From: Epiperipatus broadwayi
Lineage: Eukaryota > Onychophora > Udeonychophora > Euonychophora > Peripatidae
Reading direction: 5' to 3'
DNA: 64,000 nucleotides
Assembly (NCBI GenBank): GCA_028023455.1
Contig: JAQFVV010000456.1
Location: 494,698-558,697 of the forward strand
Shown here: positions 26,801-38,249 of the stretch, in pieces
Layout of the letters: every line of letters starts with the position of its first letter
Numbering within the stretch: the first letter of the stretch is position 1
The notes under the pieces: model-generated
Database searches by the model: none
Told to the model about the DNA's origin: nothing
What the model saw: only the letters and a program-made list of their open reading frames with translations
Translations under genes and position numbers: made by a program

Positions 26801-28156
26801 TAATAAAAATAAAAAAAAATTTGTGAGAAGCATGAATTAAATGTTTACTGATTAGGAAAAAGATAAATCTAATTCACAAAAGAAAAAAAATCTTTCTCTA
26901 TCATTATAAGTAATTAGGTAGAAAATATATATTAAAAAATCAATAATAAAAGTTAATTTTCTAAATTAGTTGAAAATGTTAACAGGAAAATATCGAATTA
27001 AAATACAGAAATAGTCAACAGTATTAATTTATGACTTTTGAAAATTATTTTAATTAAAGTTATTGAACTGATTTGCAGATAACTAAATGTTATATAATGA
27101 ATAGAAATCTTGCTGCAGATTGATATTGGCGGGAAAACATTATGACGATAAATATCAATTCTTTTGTACTTACTTGAGGATATTTGAACCCAAATGGTAA
27201 ATAATTAAGTGGTTAATATGTAATTGATAAGTTACATTTAATGCAGACAATTATTTGATGTAAATATTTTTCAAAGTAAAGCAATCACATATATATTAAT
27301 TTTTCTATCCAATGACAATTGGAGATAAATAAGTAATATGATATTATGATGAAATGTTGACATTTAAAGACCACCAATTGTTTGACAGTCATTCTATGAT
27401 TACAGTATACTACTATGTCTAATTTTTTTCCAGAGAATTTAAAATGCATACTACATTTTCTGATTATCTGAATTAAATGGACATTTTTAAAAATAAGGTT
27501 AAAAAACAGTAATGAAGAAAAAGGCAATTAGAGATCTATATTCGCATTTTATCTTTAAATCTTCATGGATTAAGCAAATGACTACATGAATAAAGTTGGT
27601 TATGGAACTTAAGGGCAACTTATTCATCATTACTTTTGATCATTATCAATCCACTATAGAATGAAAGACTTTCTAAGTTTGATTCAGTATTCCAGTTTAT
27701 AGTTTCTTCACATCATTCCCACAAACTTCATAACCTCATTCATATATATATATATGGTCTTTTTCTAGATCTTTTATAATCTCTTATAATATAGCTTAAG
27801 GCTTCAACTGTTCATCTGTATCATCTTCTCTAGCAATATGTCCAGACCCATTTCATTTTATCTTATTTTTTTCAATTGTGTCAATAATATGTTTGTTTTC
27901 TCATCCACATTTTCACTATTGTATTTTGATATTACCAACATACAATTCTTCATACTTTTTTTGTGTGATCTGAAGTATCAATACTGCTTTTCACTAAAGA
28001 GTTCAAGTCTAAGATACATATGAGTACTGGTAAAATCCATCTATAAAAAATATTTTTTGTTTTACTATTGAGTTACTACAAAAAAAAAAAAGCAATATTT
28101 AATTTTATATTTCACTTTATTCTCTATGTATTATCATTTGTATTAATAATCTAAGG
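20801..28156. other. AT-rich sequence with microsatellites and minor repeats, no recognisable gene
   Basis: AT dinucleotide runs occur at 20911-20922, 22270-22283, 22340-22357, 22783-22802, 25826-25838 and 27740-27754. A weakly repeated motif (GGCC-AGCT-TAAAATAGCT-TATGCTT) occurs at 22010-22042 and 22154-22184. No protein or RNA gene was recognised. Confidence 0.5.
25240..25655 (+). repeat. Short direct repeats (TTTATTTCAATTAAATGCTTTTATTTA)
   Basis: A segment of about 65 bp around 25289-25350 recurs at 25586-25650: a TTTATTTCAATTAAATGC block followed by TTTTATTTA, an AAAATAAAA run and a GATTTA-TATAT block. A shorter third copy lies at 25245-25262. These may be parts of an old repeat or local duplication. 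Nothing suggests function. Confidence 0.5.
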
Positions 28157-28880
28157 CAGAGATTATCACATTTTTCTTTGAAGGGCTAGATAACAAATTT
28201 TAAGTTTCCATGGACCAATTTAATCACTACAGGTGTTATGATCAAATTACTTAAATGGGATAAAGTTTATAGAATTGTATGAAAATCTTTAATTTTTTTT
28301 TTAATACTTTTATAAAATTTCAAGGTAATTAAGATTTTTAAATTACTATATATACTAGATAAGTTAAAGTAATTAAGATTTTTATGCTTAATTTCGATAT
28401 TTTTTGCTGTCTGTAAATGCAATTTTTTAAATTTTTATAAAAAATAATTTTCATTTTATTATCTTTTTTATAAAATGTCTCATTCATTCAGCTTTTAATC
28501 TATTTTAATTTTAAAAAAATATTCATCTGTCAAGCGTTCGTGGCCGAGTGGTTAGCACAGCTGCCTTACAAGCAGTTGTCCCAGAGTTCGCTTCACGGCC
28601 GAGACGCTTTGACACATTAAAAAAATATATTCATCTTTTCGGAAAAACATAACAAGTTTTATATTTTTCTATACAAAAATAAAAAATAAATTCCTTTGTT
28701 ATTTATGAATTTTTTTTTAATCCTACTTTCCGATTTTCAATATTACAAAATTGAAAAATAACTTTTTGCTTTATTTGCCGATTATAACATCTTCATTCTA
28801 AGCAGCGATGTATATTGCAGGCTAGATGGAGCCATATTATGGGCTAGATGTAGTCTGTCGGTGTAGGTTGCCAATTCCTA
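28157..28880 (+). mobile_element. Non-autonomous hAT element of MER5/Charlie type
   Basis: The left end CAGAGATTATCACATTTTTC, followed by TTTGAAGGGCTAGATAACAAATTTTAAG-TTTCCATGGACCA, has the layout of MER5-like hAT ends: a CAG start, a TTTTTCT box, a GGGCCAGATA-like box and a GGGCCA-like box. The right end has GGGCTAGATGTAGTC...GTAGGTTGCCAATTCCTA. Flanking 8-mers ATCTAAGG (28149-28156) and ATTTAAGT (28881-28888) agree at six of eight positions, as an aged hAT target duplication would. The interior has no transposase and is interrupted by a tRNA-like sequence at 28536-28612. Confidence 0.65.
28536..28612 (+). tRNA. tRNA-like sequence or tRNA pseudogene (UAC loop, valine-like)
   Basis: The sequence has a class-II-like A box (TGGCCGAGTGGTTAGCA). 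It also has a 4-bp anticodon stem CTGC/GCAG around the seven-base loop CTTACAA, which would give anticodon TAC. A mostly paired acceptor stem is present, AGCGTT against GACGCT. The T arm is poor: AGTTCGCTTCA stands where GGTTCGAATCC is expected and its flanks do not pair. It is clearly GC-richer than its surroundings and sits inside a hAT remnant. A tRNA pseudogene or the head of a tRNA-derived SINE is likelier than a working tRNA. Confidence 0.45.
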
Positions 28881-28974
28881 ATTTAAGTCATTTATACTTT
28901 TAATTTACATTTATCAATGTTTATTTTCTGTTTCTTAAAAAACCATTGAATATAACTTAAGTTGTTGTTGTTTT

Positions 28975-30800
28975 TTTTTTTACTTTAGTCCCACTTTCTT
29001 GATTTCATCTGATAACTCTTGTAATATTTCCCGAAACTCTGAAGCTTTATTTGCAAAAATAACAGTAAGATCGTTAATAAAATCAAAATTACAACTAATT
29101 TCCAATTATTTTATTTTTGTAGCTTCTATTTTAATCAACAAAATTATTTTTATAAAACTGTTGTAAAAATTTTGGAGATATAAATCTCTATATCTTATAT
29201 TCTTATTATTAATCTTCTTAATGTCTCCATCTAGTTTAATCTTTGCTGTTGCATTTTAATAAATTTTATTAAGAATGTCTTTTTCCATCCTGAAAATTCC
29301 AATTTCTGGCAACATATAATCATTAGTTCTTTTTATATCTTCCCCTAATACTTTGATCAGATCTACTATGAAAGACATGTTTTAGTCCAACTTATTTTTT
29401 GGTTAACAATCTTATATAGAACTGATGGAGGACTTAAGATAACTGTATTTTTAATTATTTCTGTTTCACCTTTTTTGAATATCAATACCACTAATCAACA
29501 GATACATCTTTATCTTTTGAATCTCATTTCTTCATTTAATATACTTGTGAATTTAGAAAATGTTATAATTATATGTATTACTTTGTTTTTTTATCGTTTA
29601 TTATTGTACACTTTTTTATGAACTCTTCTATGATATTTCCTTTTTTAATAGTAGTTCCACCTTTTATTCTATTGCTGAAACAACTTATTCCAATATTAAG
29701 ATGTTGATTCATAATTTGAAATTTTTATCATCTTCTATAGCTTTTGTAAAAATACAATTATATTATATCATCATTACCTCTTTTTGTACCTTTTTCCAAA
29801 TCTCTAAATATTCAATTCTTAGTATATCATTAAACATATTTTCATTCTTTTTTTCCTTGTACATTATTTTGCCTTAATTGAAGATTTACTGGTAAATTAC
29901 TGCTTTTTGGTATCAACTATAATTATTGCAATTCTTAATAGAGTATCAATTATCTTCTTATTGACCTCAAATAAATCTGAAACATCTTCAAAATCTGTTA
30001 ATATTTTCAAATGATTTGCAAGTTCTGATTTAAATTTATTGATGCACTTCTGAAAGTTAGGAATATCAACTGTTAATACTATTTTTTTATAGTTTTTAGC
30101 TCTCTAGCTTTGCATTGACATATATATTACATCTCACAAATCAATAATCAACTTCTCTATTAAATATATTAAAAACATTACTATACTGCTATGCATATTT
30201 TTATTAGTTAAAATGTAATCCAATAGACAAAATATAATCCAGTTCTACTGTATCTTTATTTTGCTTATATATCAGTTTCCATTAAGCATTTTTTCTTCAC
30301 AGAAGACTATATTTATTTATTTTCCTGTAATTTCCACAAGTATGTGTATTATCACTTCTGTCACCATAATCAAATATACCCAAACACTTTTTTCTTTCAA
30401 CCATTTTTAAATTCTATCATTAAAGTTATATATAATAATTTTAAAATGTTGTTTGGTATGGTAAAAAGTATTTTGCATAAAACTTTTATGCTTTTTCATC
30501 AACAATGGGGACATAAACTTAAATTATCTATTCATGATATCTTTCATTAAATTGAATAATTAATTTTGCACCTATATTGAATATATCATCAATCTCACAA
30601 TGTTATTCTTTCAGGTTTCATTTATAATGAATTCCAGTCTACTTGTGCTTTTAATATTTGTGTCTTAACAGTAAATTGTATATTCACTTTTCAAATTTTT
30701 TTTTATCTTTTATTTTAATTCACAATGTCTGACAATGCGCCATAATTTCCAATTCAATATTAGACAGTTTTTTTTTAGTTCATGCAATCTGTCTTTACTT
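28975..30800 (-). pseudogene. RTE-type LINE, endonuclease and reverse transcriptase, heavily mutated
   Basis: Reading on the minus strand with many stops and frameshifts, pieces of an RTE-like polyprotein appear in order. Near 30650 is an endonuclease segment ending in SRLEFIINE. Around 30150-30330 is the endonuclease C-terminus with ELDYILSIG and REVDY-FVRCNIYVNAKLE, matching the EIDYIL...SDHRLVRA...KLE pattern. At about 29980-30080 is the linker FQKCINKFKSELANHLKIL. Around 29220 is the AKIKLDGDIKKIN motif of the reverse transcriptase. Near 29000-29110 is the palm region DFINDLTVIFANKASEFREI, the position of FADD-VLIA. Both catalytic aspartates of the FADD box are altered or displaced. The gene is dead and old. 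The family assignment rests on recognised motif order, not a search. Confidence 0.6.
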
Positions 30801-31019
30801 GAAATGATTGTATACTTGTTAGATAGTTAAACAAAAATTAATTATCAAGTTATTTATATCAATAAGTAAATAATGTAGCTGAAATAAACCTTAAAAATAT
30901 TTTTTGGCTATTATTGCTAGTGAATTTATTAATAAAATTGTAAATAGTTAAATAGCTCTGGATATTTTTACTTAAAAAAAGATATGTATGTTATATTTCC
31001 TGACCACAGGTGAAGCAGA

Positions 31020-31292
31020 ATGAAATTAAATAGTAAATTGTTGGAGAATATTAATAAAAATGGAAGAGATGGGAGTAAAAAATTTTGTAATTACATTAAA
31101 AGGAGGAATGTAGGGAAAAGAGAGATAGTATTACTAGATGATGAGGAAATAGAGTGTAGCTCTAGAGAAGATTTAGAGATAATCTTAAATAGATATGTAA
31201 TGAATATAGAAAACATGTTAGATGAGAATGATAGAGTGATAGAAAATATGAAAGCATATAGTAATGGGAATATTAGGTTTTCAGAAAATTAA
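31020..31292 (+). pseudogene. LINE ORF fragment upstream of the reverse transcriptase
   Basis: A 90-codon frame beginning MKLNSKLLENINKNGRDGSK, rich in lysine, asparagine and acidic residues. It corresponds to the linker that lies between endonuclease and reverse transcriptase in LINE ORF2 proteins (a segment with KRFWNYIK-like and ...ILNRYV-like motifs). It ends at a stop at 31290-31292. The reverse transcriptase continues in the same frame from about 31293 with LNEVEKKLKSGKEGGLDGW, so a single nonsense mutation separates them. The methionine at 31020 is only where the frame happens to open. Confidence 0.6.
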
Positions 31293-31313
31293 CTGAATGA
31301 AGTAGAGAAGAAA

Positions 31314-32093
31314 TTGAAAAGTGGAAAGGAAGGAGGTTTAGATGGATGGGCAGCAGAGATGGTAATGAATTTAGGATATAGGGCAAAAGTAAAGTTATTA
31401 TCTTGTTTTAATAAAATGGCACAGAATAGAGTTTTTCCAAGTATTTGGAGTAATACAAGAGTAAGATTATTATTTAAAGGAAAGGATAAGGATCATAGAA
31501 AGTTGAATAATTATAGATCAATAGCGGTATCATCAGTTTTATATAAAGTTTTCTCATATGTGGTGGCTAGAAGAGTAGTAAAATGGATGGAAGGGAATAA
31601 TTTAGTGGGGGAAATGCAAGGAGGTTTTAGATTATATAGGCATATAGGAGATAGTTTATTTGTAGTTACACAACTTATGGATATGAGTAGGAATTTAGGT
31701 AAACAGTTATATATGAGTTTTATAGATATAGAGAAGGCATATGATAGAGTAGATAGAAATAGATTATGGATAAGTTTAGCAAATTTGGAAATGGATGAAG
31801 CTTTAATAGATATTATTAAGAAATTATATGAAAATAATTATTATATATATAAATTAGAGAATATAGAATCAATTAAAGTTAAAAATGGTGTGGGACTAAG
31901 GCAAGAATGCCCTATGTCACCTATTTTGTTTGTGTTGTATTTGAGTGAAATGGAAAGAGCAATAGAAAGATTAGGAAGAGGAATAGAGATACCATTAATA
32001 GGTAGTAAGGGAGTATATATTTTGTCAGGTCTTTTTTTGTGGATGATATATTTTTGTGTGCAGAAAAAAGAAAAGATATGGAAGTTATGCTGA
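31314..32093 (+). pseudogene. LINE reverse transcriptase, N-terminal and palm part
   Basis: Non-LTR reverse transcriptase motifs are in order. GKEGGLDGWAAEM is at residues 4-16 of the open frame. NNYRSIAVSSVLYKVFS is near residue 65. MQGGFR is near residue 100. FIDIEKAYDRVDR (motif A, catalytic aspartates present) is near residue 137. GLRQECPMSPILF (motif B, with G changed to E after RQ) is near residue 194. The catalytic FVDD of motif C is present but in another frame at about 32035-32046, after a run of seven T (32032-32038). A frameshift there is what breaks the enzyme. Function in the living element would be cDNA synthesis at a nicked chromosomal target. Confidence 0.85.
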
Positions 32094-33280
32094 GGACATG
32101 TGCAAGGTTGGTAAAGATATGGAGATTAAATTTAGGGAAGAAAAATCCAATATAATGATGGTTAATACTGGGGAAAGAGAAGAGGAGATGTAGAATTTTT
32201 ATTGGGAGATATTAAGTTAAGTGCAGTGAATAGATATAGTTATTTGGGAATTATTTTAAGTAATCAGAAAAATTATTTGGATGAATGTGAGAAAAAATTG
32301 ATAAATGAAGCAAAGAAAAGGAAGGGGTTGATAAAGAAATTAACAGTGTTTTCATATAATAAATATGATGTAGTTAAAATTATATGGAAAGGAGTTGCAG
32401 TAGAAGGGTTAACATATGGTAATGATGCATTATATGTTAACAAAGAGGTATTAAAATACTTAGAAAAAGTTCAAAGGGAAGTAGGAAGACATGCATTGGA
32501 TGCAGATGTATGGACAGCAAAGGAGGCAATTCAAGGAGAAAGGGGATGGTCAAGTTTTCATATGAGAGATGCAAAAAGTAAAATGAAAATGTTTGGTAGA
32601 TTGCAGTTTATGGATAATAAAAAGAATAGCTAAAATAGTATTTAATTGGGTTATGAGTAAAGGGCAGGTAACAAGATGAGTGAGAAAAGTAATGCGGTAT
32701 GCAAAAGATTTGGATAAAGAATTTATATCAGTATATTTGTACAAAAGATGGGATGATTGTGTTAAGAGGATTGTTGAGTGTTGTAGTAGTGAGGAATGGG
32801 ATAAAAGAATATTTATTAATAAATAATAGTGGGTTAGAGAGATGGAGAAATAGTATGGAGAGTAAAAAGAGTTTAAATATATATAGAAATAAACAGAATA
32901 TTAGGTGTGAGTCAATATATGATAATAGTAAGGAAAGTAGTTTATTATTTAAGGCTCGAATGGGATCTTTAGCTACAAGAGAATATACATGTAAATGAAA
33001 AAAAATGGGTGATTTATTTTGTAAATTATGTAAGGAAGGAATAGAAAATATTAGACATTTGTTAATTGAATGTAAATGCTTGAAAACAGAAAGGGTACAT
33101 ATAATGAAGTTATGGAAGAATAAATATGAAAAAAGTGATTATACAGAAAGTTAATTATTGGTTTTTATGCTGGGTTTGGAAAAAGATAAAAAGGATTTAG
33201 ATATAAAGGTTATAGAGTTGACAAAGATTATGTTGTGGAAATGAGATGGAGCAGAATATGGGAAAATTTAGAGTGGGGAA
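32094..33280 (+). pseudogene. LINE ORF C-terminal region with CCHC-type finger, interrupted
   Basis: After the frameshift the protein continues in pieces. FVDDIFLCAEKR comes first, then a block at 32202-32633 with LSAVNRYSYLGIILS (thumb) and KVQREVGRHALDADVW, then 32699-32998. The C-terminal segment is at about 33000-33270: GDLFCKLCKEGIENIRHLLIEC, a CxxC...HxxxxC finger typical of the C-terminus of several LINE clades, followed by KLWKNKYEKSDYTE and LTKIMLWK. At least three stops or frameshifts break it. The second copy near 48.0-48.4 kb agrees with it closely, which confirms the frame. Confidence 0.8.
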
Positions 33281-33377
33281 TGGAAAATAAAATGGCTAAC
33301 AGGTTTATCTGGACATAATTGCTGAGATATTCTTGAATTCGTTTAAGAAGAAGCCATAATACATCACATCACATCAA

Positions 33378-34109
33378 GTGATAGTTTATGATTATTGTTC
33401 AAAATCAGATGTCATCATATTTTAATACTCTACTGCTTTGTTGCTATCTTATTATAAATGCTTACCACACTCTTATTTTAGCATCTATATTTAATAAGAA
33501 CTTGCATCATTACAATGTTCTTAGTTATTTTACCAATAGAATTATTAAGATGTACTGACTTAATTATTGTAATTGCAAATATTGGTTTATTGGTCTAATT
33601 CCAAGATGCAATGGAAATTTTTTAAAATTTTCATTAGTTAAGCAATTCTGAGGTTATTCATTTCTAAATGATTACTTTTCTCAAACAGACTGCAACAAAA
33701 TAAAAATTATGATTGTGAATCATAATAAAATATCATTTATTGTTAGCCTTTTAATTTTACCATTCAATTTCATAATAAAATATAGATATTAGTTGACATT
33801 TGATAAAAGTGCCCCATTAGAAATTTGGAAATAATTCAAATGACAAAGCATAATTTAAATAGGGGTTTAATGGCAGTTTTCCAGATGCTAAAGGGATTGC
33901 AGAATTGACCATGAAATGGAATATGTGTTTCAGGTTTTACAGCAATTTCATTGTTTTTCTAAAAAGCAGCAAAAACTAAAAATAAAATGATAGCTATCTT
34001 TAATTTATAAAAGTGAAAATCCTGAATATAATGCTAAATTCTTAAAACCAGCTATTTGAAAATTTAATGAAAAAAACATACTTGGGTTTGCTAAAGGGAT
34101 TTGAGAAAA
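33378..34109. other. AT-rich sequence without recognisable gene
   Basis: No coding, RNA or repeat signal could be supported. Confidence 0.5.
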
Positions 34110-34530
34110 AAATAAAATGTAAAAAAACGATTTTGTCTTAAAATATTGCTTTGTGTAAAGAGTCAACTAAAAAGTACAGAATAAGAAAATAATCTCCCCT
34201 TTGTTAATTTTACATTTTTGTAAAGTATCAGAGATATTAAGAATCTAGACTTATTATAAACCAATTGAAAATTGCAGGAATTTTGTCATTTCATAAAAAT
34301 ATTTAAGATATTTTTCATTTTTATGATATATTTGAGCCTCAAATGCTTTTATAAAATGACAATATTCCTGCAATTTCCAATTATTTTATGACAAGTCTAG
34401 ATTTTTAAGATCTCTGATATTTTCCAAGAAAATCAAATTAACCAAGAGGTATTTACTTTATTTTGTACTTTTTAGTCAACTATTTACATAAAAGCATTAT
34501 TTTAAAAAAATCTTTTTTTACATCTTTTTT
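34110..34530. repeat. Inverted-repeat (MITE-like) element
   Basis: The left arm (34115-34300) and right arm (34345-34530) are reverse complements with substitutions. Matching blocks are AGTCAACTAAAAAGTAC with GTACTTTTTAGTCAACT, ATATTAAGAATCTAGACTT with AAGTCTAGATTTTTAAGAT, and AATTGCAGGAATTTTGTCAT with its complement ATGACAATATTCCTGCAATT. The outer ends are ATGTAAAAAAACGAT and ATCTTTTTTTACAT. The loop is about 45 bp. There is no reading frame. This is the shape of a non-autonomous DNA transposon or foldback element; the superfamily is not evident. Confidence 0.7.
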
Positions 34531-37500
34531 TTAAAATTATATTTGCATATTATTTTTAAAAAATTGTTAAAACTACAAAAAAAATCTGACAAAAATTATA
34601 ATTTAATAATAAAACATGAAATAAAAAATACACCCTGTAACAAACAAATTCTAAATTTAAATATCAAGTGATCATTGCATTGGCTTTTTAATTAAGTATG
34701 ATTTTAATGAATATTAACAAAATTTTATTTTACAAATGTAATATTTCCTTTGCTTCAGTTGTTAAGGAGATTTCTTGAGAAGCTTAAAGTTGTGAGTTCG
34801 AGTTCTAAATGTGAACGGATTTTTTTTTCATTGTTAATTCTAAAAAATGAACATATTGACAGAAGAAACACATTAAGAACAAATTAATATAAAAGTATTT
34901 AATAAAAGTTCTAATTGCTAAATTATAGTAAAAAAAATTAAATTGACATTTAATTGTCTTTTTAAAAAAAAAAAAATGAACGTAATGAAGAAAAGTAAAT
35001 TTTAACTTTTGGTTTTTAATTTATATACTTATCATTATTTTCATATAAAATTTTAACCTTTGTATTTATTAGAAGCTATATCATTATTTGTGTTTATAAA
35101 TGAACACTTTTGAGAGATATATTTAAAACATCCATTGTGCCACACAATTTTGAAATATATGAATAAGAATATCTGAAAAATGTAAAAAATCTTACAAGGT
35201 GTAGATTTTCTGCTGAACCAGCACTCATCAGCTGACATGGATCTTTTTATTTTTTTATATGTCTTCATAATTTGTTCAGTATGTATAAATAGCAAAAAAT
35301 TACAATTTGAAATACAAATGTTATATTTTCTGCACTCACAACTTTGACAGCAACCACTTCAGACATACAGAAAAGAAGAAATTAATCCAGGTATTTATAA
35401 GTCAGATCTACTAATCCTTAACTGAAGATTATAGTCATATCTGACCTAAGTATAATCTCTAGTTTAAAAAATAATTAGAATAAGTCATTCATATATTATC
35501 TGAAGTGATTGATGTCAAAATCATGAATGCAAAAAGAAATGATACTTGTGAATCAAATTATTATGATAAAATATTAATATTCTTTGTCCATATGCAAAAG
35601 AATCGCACTGAAATTATTGAGATTTATCAAAACTAGTGATTATATTAATTGGTAATAGACCACCAACTGGGTTCAATCATTATTACTATATAAATTGTTG
35701 TTGATGAATATTACATAAATTTCTTTCTTTTTTGTGGAGAATTCCTTAGATTATGCCTTTTTGCTTTATGTTATTTAATTGTGTTAAAACTTTGGTAATT
35801 TTCAATATATAAACACATCAAAATCATAATCTATTTTGAATGACTTCATAAAAATTCAAAAAGAGTGTAGTACTGATTAAAAGATTGCAGACATTTGAAA
35901 ATTTTTGAAATGGGTACAAAATATGTTGTGGCCTACGTGTTAAAATTTATACTACAGAAATAGAGAAAATTATAATTTTTCATAAAGCAAGATAAAATTT
36001 GATTTTATAAATATGTTTTAAATTATTTAAATTTCATTTGTATTATGTATTTAATTTCTCACTAGCAAGTGAAGTATGAACAAAATATCACAATGTTAAA
36101 ATTCCATAGCCATTTGTAAAAAATAATTTATCCTGTGAGAAATATATTAAATTAAAATCCTAAAACTTGATCAAATTCAATAGCATAACTGATCATAAAA
36201 AGTCATATCTTTTGCAATATGTTGTTAATAACTAATGTATTATATTTAAAGTAAATAAAATGTAAATATAAAAGCTGCATGAATAACTATATATTATATA
36301 ATATTCTTTTATTCTTCTAATGAGAGCAAACCCATGGGTACAGCAAGAGAAACCCAAATAATCAAATTTGTCATATATAATTAGTATACAACTGAATTAA
36401 ATCAACTTGTAGGATTTCAGTTTAAATGTATTTCTCACATAAACTAAATTTTAAAATTGTTCAGATATAGCAAGGGAAAACCAACTAAGAAAAATTGTCA
36501 TTTACAATCAATTCTACTATCGAATTTTAGGATTTCAGTTTAAAAATATATTTTCTTCCACATAATAAACTAAAGTTTTTAAATGGCTTGAAATGTTTGT
36601 TTATGCTCCACTTAGAAGAGATAAATTAAATATGAAATATAATTAATTTATCTTTTTCATAAAAAAATGTTAAAATTTACACTATTCAAAGAAATATTAT
36701 TTGTAAAAAAAACTAAAACCATTTTATTTATAACAATAACATTGTTCAGTAGAATGTATGAAACATTTCATTAAATAATATTTTAAAACAACTTTGCTTT
36801 CAAATAAACATTTAAATTGACACTACATAAACATGTACTCTATTAACATTGCTTGACTTACATAATATTAAAATTGCACATTATTCATTTAGGACATGAA
36901 TAATGCAGATATTAATCTGATAAATCCATGTTTTTCTCATGAGTAATTGCACATTGTATGCTCATGAATATCAAGTGGAAAGAATTTGTTTGTTACAAGC
37001 TCCTGATAAATCTCCAACATTGCTTATAAAAATGCATTATAATAGTCATTTTTAACTACTGTTAATATCTGTGAATTATTGTTTCATGCAAGCTTCAACA
37101 TTAAAAGCCATAGATTTGGAATGAGAGCACTGCTACATTGTGTTTTTATGATTTAAAGTTAGCTTATCTGTAGAAGAACATACCAAGTGGTTACATGTGT
37201 ATTTAATGATGCAAAAACCAGCATGAGCAACTTCGTTAAGTGGTTTATGGAATTATTGGTGTCTAGTTTGCTTTATGATGACAAACTTATGGAAAGTGCT
37301 GCTAGAGTAGTAATGTAATCTGCATCTGTAAAATGGAAATGATAATAGATAATAATTGGTAAACCTGCCAAGTGATATACACAAGCCTTCTTCCTTAATG
37401 AAGAATTTAAAAAATTGTTGCATATTAAATTTCACACAAATTGATGGACTAGCAAAAAACTGAGTGCATAAGAATCAGTCAACAAACTTTGCAATCACTA

Positions 37501-38249
37501 AATGATGGTGGTCACCAGATCATTTCTAAAATTTTAACAGATGATAAAATTTATATATTTTTATGATATGCTGACATGTCAAAAATGTATAATATTTAAA
37601 GATGACTCAAGTTGAACATTGTGAAAGGACAATGTTTAACAAAAGTAATGTATGTTGCTTTCTTCAGAAGTACACAATTGATGAAAGCTATTAAGCTGGG
37701 ATAGAAACCTTTTATAGCATCCAGGTATACACAGCATTATCTATCTTAAGTTTTCACAGCTTGAAAATAAAAGGCTTAATGTTTTATTATGACATGTCTT
37801 CTTATATTTCTATGGTAATTTTAAGCCTTTTAAGGAAAAATAAGATCAGAGTTATCAAACATCCATCATTGTCACCTGATTTAAGAATGTGTGATTCAAA
37901 ACAGGAACAAACTCTTTATATATAAATAATAGTGATTATATAATGTGTGATTTCTGATTATTGTTTAATCTCAAAAAGAATAGATGTGTTTTTCGTCTTT
38001 GTTCAAAAGAGATCAACACTGCTATAAAGAATTATTTTTGTCTCTGCTTTAAAAAATGAGTGGTATAATATCTTTCATCTATGTAAAATTTATCTTTAAA
38101 ATGCAGCAATACTAGAGGGGATTACTTTGAACAATCATATAATTTTGTATGTTTAACTTATATACTTCCCCCACATCTCAATTTTAGTGTGATCCTCATA
38201 TTATCATCAGTATGTAAAAATAAATATTGCATTTTATTAGACATCTGAC
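34531..38249. other. AT-rich sequence with one tRNA-like and one PLE-end-like motif
   Basis: A tRNA-like fragment is at 34755-34815 and a PLE-end-like phrase at 35203-35232. The segment 37080-37700 is a little richer in G+C and resembles decayed coding sequence, but I could not assign it. Otherwise nothing was recognised. Confidence 0.45.
34755..34815 (+). repeat. tRNA-derived repeat fragment (A and B boxes)
   Basis: TTGCTTCAGTTGTTAAGGAG resembles the D arm/A box of a tRNA. GTGAGTTCGAGTTCTAA, 30 bases downstream, resembles the T arm/B box. The anticodon arm is not well formed and the acceptor stem is lost. It is likely the head of a decayed tRNA-derived SINE. Confidence 0.35.

Larger units (their letters stand above)
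31005..33377 (+). mobile_element. 5'-truncated non-LTR retrotransposon (LINE)
   Basis: The element begins abruptly ahead of the reverse transcriptase, with no endonuclease in front, and ends near a short ATCACATCACATC repeat at 33361-33375, the kind of simple repeat many LINEs carry at the 3' end. The coding strand is A-rich with AGA/ATA/GGA codons. The order is a pre-RT segment, a reverse transcriptase, a thumb-like region and a C-terminal zinc-finger segment. A second, shorter copy of the 3' third lies at 47936-48420. 5' truncation is normal for target-primed reverse transcription. Confidence 0.85.

Noticed and set aside
37080-37700. Slightly GC-richer region that reads like decayed coding sequence
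   Set aside because: No motif could be assigned in any frame, so only noted within the surrounding stretch.
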